Source: JAGNNV01 sp031392925
GTDB taxonomy: Bacteria > Acidobacteriota > Vicinamibacteria > Fen-336 > JAGNNV01
Assembly (NCBI GenBank): GCA_031392925.1
Contig: JANMVV010000199.1
Location: 1 to 39,315 of the forward strand
DNA: 39,315 bases
Direction: 5' to 3'
The notes under the pieces are model-generated. The model saw only the letters and a list, made by a program, of their open reading frames with translations. It ran no database searches and was not told the DNA's origin. Of the stretch, positions 33,055 to 39,315 are shown in pieces. Within the stretch, counting starts at the first letter, position 1. Each line of letters starts with the position of its first letter. A program made the position numbers and the translations under genes.

Positions 33055-34643
33055 TGTCGGCCTTCGCCGCGGTGGCGACCGCGCTCGGGGTGGCCGACGC
33101 CTCGATCCGGGAGCGGCGTCCCGGGGAATTGACCCTGGAGGTTGAGGCAAGGACGCTGCCGGATCTGGCCGACCGGGTCTCGGCTGGCCTCGGCGGGCGA
33201 TTGGTCTCGCTCTTCGCGAGCGATGAGCGCTCATCGCTCGGTCGCTTCGTCGTGCACCACGTCTGGTCGCTGGCCAAGGAGCGGGCCTTTCTTCACCTCG
33301 CGGCGCCGATCGATCCGGCCACGCCCACCTTTCCGTCGATTGCCGCGAAGTATCCGGCGGCGAACTGGTTCGAACGCGAGATCATGGATTTCTTCGGCCT
33401 GGCGCCCGAAGGCCATCCGAACCTTTCGCGCGTGGCTCTCCATGACGACTGGCCGGATGGCGCGTGGCCTCTTCGCAAGGACTTTCCGGATGACCGCGTG
33501 GTCCCCCGCCTTTCCGGGGACTTCCATCCCTTCCGGCCGGTCACCGGCGAAGGAGTGTTTCAGGTGCCGGTAGGGCCCGTTCACGCGGGCATCATCGAGC
33601 CCGGGCATTTCCGTTTTGGGGTGGCCGGCGAGCCGATCCTGTATCTCCAGCTTCGGCTGTTCTACGTCCACAAGGGGACCGAGAAGAGGTTCGAGCGATT
33701 GCCGTGGCGTCACGGGATATCTCTCGCCGAGTCGATTTCCGGCGATACCACCGTGGGCCACGCGCTCGCCTGGGCCCATGCCATCGAACGTCTCGCGAAT
33801 GTCGAACCGCCCCCGCGGGCCCGGTCCCTGCGGGTGCTGATGCTGGAGCTCGAGCGCCTTTACAACCACATCGCCGATATCGGCGGCGTCGCCACCGACG
33901 TCGCGTTCACCGTGGCCGCGAGCCGGGCCCAGACGCTTCGCGAAGGCCTCGCCCGTCTACAGGACGCTCATTTCGGCACGCGGCTCATGAGGGGCGTCGT
34001 CGCCGTCGGGGGCATCAAGCGGGATCTGCCGGCGGGCGGAGAGGATGCGCTTCGGCTCCATCTCGAAGGGTTCAAGAAGGACTTCGAGGACCTGCTCACG
34101 CTGCTTACGAGTGCTGGCTCCTTCACCGACCGCGTCGACGCCACCGGAGTCCTCACCCGGCAGGCTGCTCTCGATCTCGGGATCGTGGGAATGGCCGCGC
34201 GTGCGTCGGGGGTGGATACCGATTTCCGGCGGGACCATCCGCACGATGGCTACGAGGGCCTGCGATTCGACGTTCCGGTGGAAGAAGGCGGAGATGTCAG
34301 GGCGCGGCTCATGGTGCGCGCGCGCGAGGTGGAGCAATCGCTGTCCATCATTCGCCAGGTTCTCGACGCGATGCCCGCGAGGAGTGACACCCCGCTGGTT
34401 GCGTCCCTGCCCGATCGGTTGCCGGCGAGCGCCTCGGCTCTGGGATGGGCGGAAGCCTGGCGCGGTCCCTGCTCTCACTGGGTCGCGACCGACGAGCGAG
34501 GCGAGATCTCCCGGGTCAAGATCAACGATCCGAGTTTTCAGAACTGGCCCGGGATCATTCAGGCCGCGCCCGGCAACATCATTCCGGACTTCCCGGTGAT
34601 CAACAAAAGCTTCAACTTCTCCTATTCCGGAAACGACCGCTGA
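33054..34643 (+). CDS. HyfG-like large subunit (NuoC-NuoD fusion) lacking all NiFe-binding cysteines
   Basis: This 529-residue soluble protein has an N-terminal 30-kDa (NuoC-like) domain at about 1-160, with NWFEREIMDFFGLAPEGHPNL. It is fused to a 49-kDa/NiFe large-subunit domain (VGPVHAGIIEPGHFRF, then YVHKGTEKRFE). In group-4 hydrogenases the first CxxC follows as ERICGIC; here it reads ESISGDT, with Ser229 and Thr232 in place of Cys. The C-terminal DPCxxC equivalent is NFSYSGNDR, with Ser523 and Gly526. All four ligands are therefore gone, so it cannot hold a NiFe centre. There is also no C-terminal maturation peptide. This is the hallmark of Ehr-type complexes and of NuoD. A role as a quinone- or partner-linked electron module is inferred. 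Confidence 0.93.
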   Translation: MSAFAAVATALGVADASIRERRPGELTLEVEARTLPDLADRVSAGLGGRLVSLFASDERSSLGRFVVHHVWSLAKERAFLHLAAPIDPATPTFPSIAAKYPAANWFEREIMDFFGLAPEGHPNLSRVALHDDWPDGAWPLRKDFPDDRVVPRLSGDFHPFRPVTGEGVFQVPVGPVHAGIIEPGHFRFGVAGEPILYLQLRLFYVHKGTEKRFERLPWRHGISLAESISGDTTVGHALAWAHAIERLANVEPPPRARSLRVLMLELERLYNHIADIGGVATDVAFTVAASRAQTLREGLARLQDAHFGTRLMRGVVAVGGIKRDLPAGGEDALRLHLEGFKKDFEDLLTLLTSAGSFTDRVDATGVLTRQAALDLGIVGMAARASGVDTDFRRDHPHDGYEGLRFDVPVEEGGDVRARLMVRAREVEQSLSIIRQVLDAMPARSDTPLVASLPDRLPASASALGWAEAWRGPCSHWVATDERGEISRVKINDPSFQNWPGIIQAAPGNIIPDFPVINKSFNFSYSGNDR

Positions 34644-34661
34644 GAGGGGACGCAAGGACAC

Positions 34662-35519
34662 ATGCTTCGCATCATCGCTAAGAGTCTTCGGACCGGAGTC
34701 CTCACCGAGGCCCAACCGTTCGGGACGCAGCCTTCCTTCGGCTTTCCCGTCATCGACTTCAGCCGCTGTGTCGCCTGCGATGAATGCGCGCGCGCCTGCC
34801 CCACGGGGGCGATCAGCACCGCGACTCCGGAGCCGGGGCGAAAGACGGTCACGCTCTCCTACGCCGCGTGCATACAGTGCCGGGACTGCGTCTCCGCCTG
34901 TCCCGAGAAGGCGGTCGAGGTGTCCCACGACGTCGAGGTCGCGGCCTACACTCGTGAACAGCTCGCGCGCACGGCGTCGTTCGATGTGGAGCCTTCAAGC
35001 GGGCGGGGCGCCTTCGTGCGGGTAGAAGCTCACGCCGGCCCGAGCTTCCAGGAATCCGCCGACCGCCTCCGCGAGCGCATTCATGGCCGGCTGGGGCGAT
35101 CGCTCCATGTCCGCCAGGTCGATGCCGGAAGCTGCAACGGATGCGAGCTGGAGATAGCCGCGACCACGAATCCCCTCTATGACCTGGAGCGATTCGGCGT
35201 TCACATCGTGGCGAGTCCGCGCCATGCGGACCTGCTGCTGGTCACCGGCCCGGTGACCAGGAACATGGAGGTGGCACTTCGCCGGACGTACGAAGCGACC
35301 CCCGAGCCACGAATCGTGGTGGCGGTGGGCGCGTGCGGGTGCAGCGGTGGCATCTTCGGCGAGGCCACGTATGCCTCGATTGGAGGCGTCGATCGCGTCC
35401 TGCCCGTGGACGTCTATATCCCCGGCTGCCCGCCGCGCCCGCAGGCGATTCTCAACGGCCTGCTGGTGGCCATGGGCATCCGCGAAGCTCGCCTCGGCTC
35501 CGTGGCCGCCTCGAAGTAA
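34662..35519 (+). CDS. Ferredoxin-HyfI fusion (NuoI-like 2[4Fe-4S] plus NuoB-like small subunit)
   Basis: This 285-residue protein joins two subunits that are usually separate. Residues 30-85 hold two [4Fe-4S] motifs (Cys36/39/42/46 and Cys70/73/76/80), as in NuoI/HyfH. Residues 145-280 are NuoB/HyfI-like, with the proximal (N2-type) cluster ligands Cys158 and Cys161 (SCNGCELE), Cys225 (GACGCSGG) and Cys256 (PGCPPRPQA). So the electron path is complete even though the neighbouring large subunit has no NiFe site. It starts at ATG 34662, 18 bases after the large-subunit gene, and ends the operon. Confidence 0.92.
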   Translation: MLRIIAKSLRTGVLTEAQPFGTQPSFGFPVIDFSRCVACDECARACPTGAISTATPEPGRKTVTLSYAACIQCRDCVSACPEKAVEVSHDVEVAAYTREQLARTASFDVEPSSGRGAFVRVEAHAGPSFQESADRLRERIHGRLGRSLHVRQVDAGSCNGCELEIAATTNPLYDLERFGVHIVASPRHADLLLVTGPVTRNMEVALRRTYEATPEPRIVVAVGACGCSGGIFGEATYASIGGVDRVLPVDVYIPGCPPRPQAILNGLLVAMGIREARLGSVAASK

Positions 35520-35591
35520 GAGAACCGCGACCGCTCCTCGATTCGCATCGCGGGATTCTATTGTCCTGCCTCGTAACTACCCAGCCCGACC

Positions 35592-35763
35592 AGCGGATTG
35601 CGTTGGGGTCGTCATTGCGGGGAGTCCGGCGAAATGCGAAGCGACGAAGCAACCCCGTCCAACCGCTACTAACTCTGCGGGCTGGGTAGTGGTGGGAGGG
35701 GGTTGCTTCGTCGCGGCACCAACGGAATGGCTCCTCGCAATGACGACCCCACGCAATTCGCCG
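35592..35763. repeat. Long imperfect inverted repeat (REP/MITE-like palindromic element)
   Basis: The left arm is about 35592-35656 and the right arm about 35699-35763. The outer part pairs ATTGCGT-GGGGTCGTCATTGCG against its complement. The inner part pairs GCGACGAAGCAACCCC with GGGGTTGCTTCGTCGC. A central loop of about 40 bases contains further self-complementary pieces (CTACC/GGGTAG types). The CGTCATTGCGAGGAG...GCGACGAAGCAA design is one I associate with dispersed palindromic repeats of many bacterial genomes. It fills most of the 294-base gap after the Ehr-like operon. It could act as a terminator for that operon. Confidence 0.7.
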
Positions 35764-35782
35764 CCCGGCGGGGGCAGTTGCC

Positions 35783-35811
35783 CGTAAAACCGTAAATATG
35801 GTAGACAGGAG
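35783..35811 (+). promoter_or_regulatory. Possible toxin-antitoxin operator and ribosome site
   Basis: Just before the antitoxin start there is a tandem 8-base repeat, CGTAAAAC followed by CGTAAATA (35783-35798), in an AT-richer patch. Then comes the Shine-Dalgarno AGGAG (35807-35811). Direct repeats here could be where the antitoxin binds to repress its own operon. The evidence is only position and repetition. Confidence 0.3.
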
Positions 35812-35813
35812 TT

Positions 35814-36068
35814 GTGAAGACCACGGTTGAACTCCCCGACACGCTGTTTCGATCGGCGAAGGCGCACGCCGCGCAGGAAGGTCTGTCTCTCAGGATCTTC
35901 TTCGAGCGAGCGGTCACCTCTCAGCTGCGGCGCAAGCAGGAGCCGGTGGCCGTCCCGGGCTGGAAGCGGTCCTTCGGCAAACTCAAGGACATCAAGGCCG
36001 CCACCCGTGAAGTCCAACGGGTCGTGGATCGCGAGTTCTCGCGAATCGAGACCGAAACTTGGAAGTAG
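35814..36068 (+). CDS. Ribbon-helix-helix-type antitoxin (VapB-like)
   Basis: This 84-residue protein starts at GTG 35814. The N-terminal strand KTTVELPDTLFRSAKAHAAQ plus the following helix fit a MetJ/CopG-like ribbon-helix-helix DNA-binding fold. The C-terminal part (PGWKRSFGKLKD, EVQRVVDREFSRIE) would wrap the toxin. The last codons overlap the PIN toxin start by 10 bases, the classical antitoxin-first arrangement. It should neutralise the toxin and repress the operon. Confidence 0.85.
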   Translation: MKTTVELPDTLFRSAKAHAAQEGLSLRIFFERAVTSQLRRKQEPVAVPGWKRSFGKLKDIKAATREVQRVVDREFSRIETETWK

Positions 36069-36442
36069 CGCTCGATACCAACGCCCTCTCGGCCTTCGCG
36101 GATGGGAACGACGCGCTGGGCGCGGTCCTCATGCCGTTTCGGGGACTCGCTCTTCCCGTCACCGTGCTGGGTGAGTACCGCTACGGATTGCTTGGCTCGA
36201 AGAAGAAAGCCCGGCTCGAAGAATGGCTGGACGAGTTGCTCGGCGAAATCCGCGTTCTCGAAACGACCGCCCGCACCACCGGGGTTTATGCGCGAGTCCG
36301 TCATCAGCTCCGCGCGGCGGGCACACCAATTCCGGAGAACGATGTGTGGATCGCCGCGACCGCTATCGAGCACGACCTGCCCCTGGTCACCCGGGACAAA
36401 CACTTCAAGGTGGTGAAAGGACTGCAACTGATCGGCTGGTAG
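36059..36442 (+). CDS. vapC: PIN-domain ribonuclease toxin (VapC family)
   Basis: This 127-residue toxin starts at TTG 36059, which overlaps the antitoxin end. The acidic PIN active site is complete: Asp6 (LDTNAL), Glu39 (VLGEYRYGL), Asp95 (PENDVWIAA) and Asp113 (VTRDKHF). VapC toxins cleave tRNA or rRNA with Mg2+ to stop translation. Together with the preceding gene it forms a plausible active type II toxin-antitoxin module. It sits beside a palindromic repeat, and this region looks like an insertion between the Ehr-like operon and the uup gene. The next gene is convergent, eight bases away, with no visible terminator. Confidence 0.92.
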   Translation: MEVALDTNALSAFADGNDALGAVLMPFRGLALPVTVLGEYRYGLLGSKKKARLEEWLDELLGEIRVLETTARTTGVYARVRHQLRAAGTPIPENDVWIAATAIEHDLPLVTRDKHFKVVKGLQLIGW

Positions 36443-36450
36443 GCCCTGCC

Positions 36451-38307
36451 TCAGGCCTTCACCGCGCCCGCCGCCTCGAGTTCGGCCCACCGGGCGTAGA
36501 GCTTGTCCACTTCGCCCTGGGCTTTGGTGAGGGCCAGGTTCGCGTCGATCAGGGCCTGATAGTCCGAAGCGATGGCGGGATCGGCGACCCTTGCCTGGGC
36601 CGCTGCGAGCGCTTGCTCCGCTGCGAGGATCTTCGCTTCCATCTGATCCCACTCGCGCTGATCCTTGTAGCTGAGCTTCTTCGCTTTTGCGGCCGGAGCG
36701 GCGGAGGCCTTGGGCGCCCCGGCCGGAGTCTGCGAAGGCCGCGCGGTCGCGACCGGTGCGGGGGCGGTCGCGGTGGGAGGCGGCGCGTAGTCGCGACCCT
36801 GCGCTTCTTCCCACTGGGCGCAGTCGGCGAAGGGCGTGAGTCCGCCGCGTCCATCGAGGGCGAGGATCCGGGTGGAGACGCGATCGAGCAGGTAACGGTC
36901 GTGAGTCACGAGGACGAGCGCGCCGGGGAATTCGAGCAGGCTCTCTTCGAGGACCTCGAGGGTGGGGATGTCGAGATCGTTCGTGGGCTCGTCGAGCAGC
37001 AACACATCCGCGGGCTCGAGCATGAGCTTCGCGATGACCACGCGCGCCTGCTCGCCGCCGGACAGACGGCTCACCGGCGTGTCGAGTTGCTCGGGCCGGA
37101 ACATGAATCGCTTGGCCCAGCCGACCACATGGATCGAACGGTCCTGGAAGATGACCGAGTCGCCGGTGGCGCCGAGGGTCTGGCGGAGGGACTGGGTCGG
37201 GTCGAGACGCGAGCGGTGCTGATCGAACATCACGATCTTCAAGCCCTCGGCGTGGGTCACCGATCCGCGGTCTGGCTTCTCCGTGCCCGCGAGCATCCGC
37301 ATCAGCGTGGTCTTGCCGCTCCCGTTGCCGCCGAGGAGCCCGAGCCGAAGGCCGGGCGACAGGGTGAGGTCGAGCCTGGTGACGATCGGCCGGTCGCCGT
37401 AGCTCTTGCTGATGCCCTTCGCGACGATGAGCTGCTTCGTCCGGCGCTCGGTGGCGGCGAAGTCGATGCCGACCGTTGATTTCTGCGATCGCCGATCGAG
37501 ATCGGCCAGTTCGCTCTGCATGCGTCCGGCTTCGTCGATCCGGGCCTGAGCCTTCCGCGTGCGCGCCTTGGCCTTGCGCGAGAGCCACACCAGTTCGCCG
37601 CGAACGCGGTTACGCAGCGAATCCTGATAGGCGGCCTGACCGGCGAGGAGCTCGTCCTTCTTCTCGAGGTACCGGCTGTAGTTGCCGGCCACATCGCACA
37701 TGCCGAGCGCGAAGGCCTTGTTCAACTCGATCATCCGGCTGGTAATCGATTCCAGAAAGTAGCGATCGTGGCTGATGGCCACGAAAGCCTCGGGCTCGCG
37801 GGGCAGAAGATCCTCGAGCCAGAGGATGCCTTCGAGGTCGAGATGGTTGGTGGGCTCGTCGAGCAGGAGCAGCTCGGGCTCGTGAATCAACTCGGCGGCG
37901 ATGGCGAGCCGCTTCTTCCAGCCTCCGGAAAGGATGGACGTCTTCGCACTCGGATCGTCGAAACCGGATTTCCCCATCATGATGGCTACGTTGGTGTCCA
38001 CCTCATGAGGATCGAGATGCTCTCCCTTGAGGGCCGCCCGCAACACCTGCTCCACGGTGTGGTCGGGATCGAACTTCGGATCCTGGGCCACGAAGCCGAA
38101 ACGCAGGCGCTTCCGCGCCGCGCGGGTGCCCGTGCTCGGCTCCTCGAGCCCGGCGAGGATCTTCAGAAGGGTGGTCTTCCCCGAGCCGTTGGGGCCGACG
38201 AGGCCGATGTGATCGCCTTCGAAGACGCCGAACGAGAGACCCTCGAACAACGGAGCCGAGCCGAACGACTTCCCCAGATCCTGACAACTCAACAACAGCT
38301 CAGCCAT
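36451..38307 (-). CDS. uup: ABC-F family ATPase, Uup-like
   Basis: This 618-residue soluble protein has two ABC domains and no membrane segments. The first has Walker A GPNGSGKTTLLK, signature LSGGWKKRLAIA and LLLLDEPTNHLDLEG. The second has GGNGSGKTTLMR, LSGGEQARVVIAKL and VLLLDEPTNDLD. The inter-domain arm is rich in Arg and Lys (RKAKARTRKAQARI). An Ala/Pro-rich linker leads to a C-terminal coiled coil (YKDQREWDQMEAKIL, then ALTKAQGEVDKLYARWAELE) that matches the Uup C-terminal DNA-binding domain. ABC-F proteins act on the ribosome; Uup is also linked to transposon excision and branched DNA. ATG 38307 overlaps the stop of the GIY-YIG gene by one base (TAATG). Confidence 0.92.
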   Translation of the reverse strand: MAELLLSCQDLGKSFGSAPLFEGLSFGVFEGDHIGLVGPNGSGKTTLLKILAGLEEPSTGTRAARKRLRFGFVAQDPKFDPDHTVEQVLRAALKGEHLDPHEVDTNVAIMMGKSGFDDPSAKTSILSGGWKKRLAIAAELIHEPELLLLDEPTNHLDLEGILWLEDLLPREPEAFVAISHDRYFLESITSRMIELNKAFALGMCDVAGNYSRYLEKKDELLAGQAAYQDSLRNRVRGELVWLSRKAKARTRKAQARIDEAGRMQSELADLDRRSQKSTVGIDFAATERRTKQLIVAKGISKSYGDRPIVTRLDLTLSPGLRLGLLGGNGSGKTTLMRMLAGTEKPDRGSVTHAEGLKIVMFDQHRSRLDPTQSLRQTLGATGDSVIFQDRSIHVVGWAKRFMFRPEQLDTPVSRLSGGEQARVVIAKLMLEPADVLLLDEPTNDLDIPTLEVLEESLLEFPGALVLVTHDRYLLDRVSTRILALDGRGGLTPFADCAQWEEAQGRDYAPPPTATAPAPVATARPSQTPAGAPKASAAPAAKAKKLSYKDQREWDQMEAKILAAEQALAAAQARVADPAIASDYQALIDANLALTKAQGEVDKLYARWAELEAAGAVKA

Positions 38308-38549
38308 TAATCCCCGCTCACGAGTTTCTCTTTCGCCTCCCGATTGAGGTTCTTGATCCGAAACTCTTCCTTCAACCCCTCGCCCCACGTCTCGCACTCT
38401 TTCGACCACGCGAGCGTCACCGGAAGATGAGCGCGCGTGTAGCGCGCGCCCTTTCCCTCCCGATGCTGCTTCAGCCGCGCGTCCACATCCTTCGCGAGGC
38501 CCGTGTATAGCGATCCGTCGCCGCAACGCAGCATGTAGACCCAGGGCAA
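38307..38549 (-). CDS. GIY-YIG domain protein (UPF0213-like nuclease)
   Basis: This 80-residue single-domain protein has the GIY-YIG core in its degenerate short form, WVYMLRCGDGSLYTGLAKDV. The conserved Arg and His lie in ARLKQHREGKGARYTRAHLPV, and the Glu is in the C-terminal helix (EEFRIKNL). The start is TTG 38549; an in-frame TAG four codons upstream leaves no better choice. Small proteins of this family may nick DNA or act in repair; their substrates are not known. It is coupled to the uup-like gene. Confidence 0.88.
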   Translation of the reverse strand: MPWVYMLRCGDGSLYTGLAKDVDARLKQHREGKGARYTRAHLPVTLAWSKECETWGEGLKEEFRIKNLNREAKEKLVSGD

Positions 38550-38574
38550 GCGCGCCTATTCTAGTTGACGCCTC

Positions 38575-39315
38575 TCAAACCTCTTCTTCCGCCTCCGAAA
38601 CCGCGCCGATGGTCTTGCGCATGGAGGCCGCCCAGAACGCGGCGGGGATGGCGAGGAGGGTGGCGGTGATCAGGCCGCGGCCCATCCCTTCGATCTTCAA
38701 ACTCAGGTACAGGCCAGAGATGACGAGGTCGTTGTCGATGCCGCCCTTGCCCTGGAGGTACCAGTCCTTCTCCACGGAATTCCCAGCCAGAATGAAGCCG
38801 AGCCGGAGGCTCCCGAAAAGCACGATGAAACCGATGAAGGCGTAGAGAGGCCGCTCGGCCTCCAGCTTGCAGCCCCATCCGGTCAGGGCGCGGTAGAGGA
38901 AGAGGGCGCCGAAAACGATCTCGCCGCCGTGCCCGCCTATGGAGATGGCGAGTCTCTCCCGCCAGGTGTTGTACATGAAGAAGTAGATGACGGCCACGGC
39001 GGCCAGCGCGACGAGGACACCCTTCTTCTCGCGTTGCCACCAGGCCAGGATCAGGAGGCCGGTGACCCACGCTCCCACCACCGCGGACGAGCGGTCGTGA
39101 TCCCCCATGGTCATGCCGCCTCCATTCGTGAAATCGAAAGCGGGAACCGCGGGATAGCCGAAGACCCAGAAGACCACGGTGTGTCCGATCTCATGGACCA
39201 GGGTCCCCAGAGGATGCAGCAGAAAGGAGACGAGGGGAAAGAACGTCAGCATGCAGGCCATGACGAGGCCGATGGCGGCAGCGCGCCAGCCCGCGTGGGT
39301 GATGCCGAGGGTCTC
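38575..39315 (-). CDS. Multi-pass membrane protein with HEIGH motif (M50-like), 5' partial
   Basis: The frame is open to the end of the window, so the start is probably outside. The shorter ATG-initiated form begins at 39261 (228 residues). A hydrophobic helix leads into PLGTLVHEIGHTVVF, a zinc-metalloprotease-like HEXXH variant, in the manner of site-2 proteases and other M50-like proteins. Four or five more TM helices follow (WVTGLLILAWW, LVALAAVAVIYFFM, and others), then a short acidic tail ending AEEEV. A second M50 motif (NPDG/LDG-type) is not seen, so catalytic activity is uncertain. It may be a membrane scaffold with a zinc site. Confidence 0.75.
   Translation of the reverse strand, partial: ETLGITHAGWRAAAIGLVMACMLTFFPLVSFLLHPLGTLVHEIGHTVVFWVFGYPAVPAFDFTNGGGMTMGDHDRSSAVVGAWVTGLLILAWWQREKKGVLVALAAVAVIYFFMYNTWRERLAISIGGHGGEIVFGALFLYRALTGWGCKLEAERPLYAFIGFIVLFGSLRLGFILAGNSVEKDWYLQGKGGIDNDLVISGLYLSLKIEGMGRGLITATLLAIPAAFWAASMRKTIGAVSEAEEEV

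Noticed and set aside
33054..35519. Calling the complex a working NiFe hydrogenase or formate hydrogenlyase
   Set aside because: Both CxxC motifs of the large subunit are replaced and no maturation or formate dehydrogenase genes are present.
1..39315. tRNA, rRNA, CRISPR arrays, insertion sequences, attachment sites, riboswitches
   Set aside because: Looked for by eye in all gaps; none had tRNA-like arms, transposase frames or known riboswitch cores. Short or degenerate copies could have been missed without a covariance-model search.

Overview
The window is GC-rich, densely packed chromosomal DNA from a Gram-negative-type bacterium. Evidence for this is a TolC-type outer-membrane efflux protein, a lipoprotein adaptor, and a Tat-type leader. 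Start codons are often GTG or TTG, and many genes are coupled by 4-base GTGA/ATGA overlaps. The duplicated FtsX/MacB permease (ADOP type), the remnant of a PknB-type kinase with TPR repeats, DUF4388 and the hydrogenase-related complex together suggest Acidobacteriota or a neighbouring phylum. This is inference from gene content; there is no rRNA or other phylogenetic marker here.

Layout. (1) 1-8526, plus strand: a two-component system (regulator cut by the window edge, plus kinase), a PepSY-like periplasmic protein, a complete TolC/adaptor/RND efflux set, and a secreted protein with four C-x5-C-x5-C repeats resembling the 6/12-Cys bufferins. This looks like an envelope-stress or metal-defence locus. 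(2) 8550-19101: an ADOP permease, MobA, a 42-residue membrane protein, an AI-2E family transporter, a DUF4442 hotdog protein, a kinase/TPR deletion scar, a ClpA/ClpC-type AAA+ unfoldase, and a two-gene quaternary-amine/ergothioneine-type ABC importer whose permease is fused to its binding protein. (3) 19113-20488: an SRPBCC-like protein and a methyltransferase. (4) 20311-23736, minus strand: a photosensory cluster. It holds a broken pseudo-receiver/DUF4388 gene, a photoactive yellow protein (PYP) domain fused to a V4R-like domain, a 50-residue coupled ORF, and a folE-BLUF pair. (5) 24068-25696: a small zinc-ribbon protein, a TMEM175-like channel and signal peptidase I. (6) 25864-35519, plus strand: a seven-gene operon for a membrane complex of the group-4 hydrogenase/complex I superfamily. 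All four NiFe-binding cysteines of its large subunit are replaced, while the small-subunit FeS ligands are intact. It therefore matches the enigmatic energy-converting-hydrogenase-related (Ehr) type. It has a tandem duplication of the HyfB-like pump subunit and a ferredoxin/small-subunit fusion. (7) 35592-39315: a long inverted repeat, a VapBC-type toxin-antitoxin pair, an ABC-F (Uup-like) protein, a GIY-YIG protein and a partial HEXXH-like membrane protein.

The two most unusual parts are the adjacent PYP-V4R and BLUF photoreceptors (two chromophore chemistries, FAD and p-coumarate, side by side with a pterin-synthesis gene) and the Ehr-like complex, which keeps its electron-transfer and ion-pump parts but has no hydrogenase active site. 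No tRNA, rRNA, CRISPR array, intact insertion sequence or replication origin was seen.
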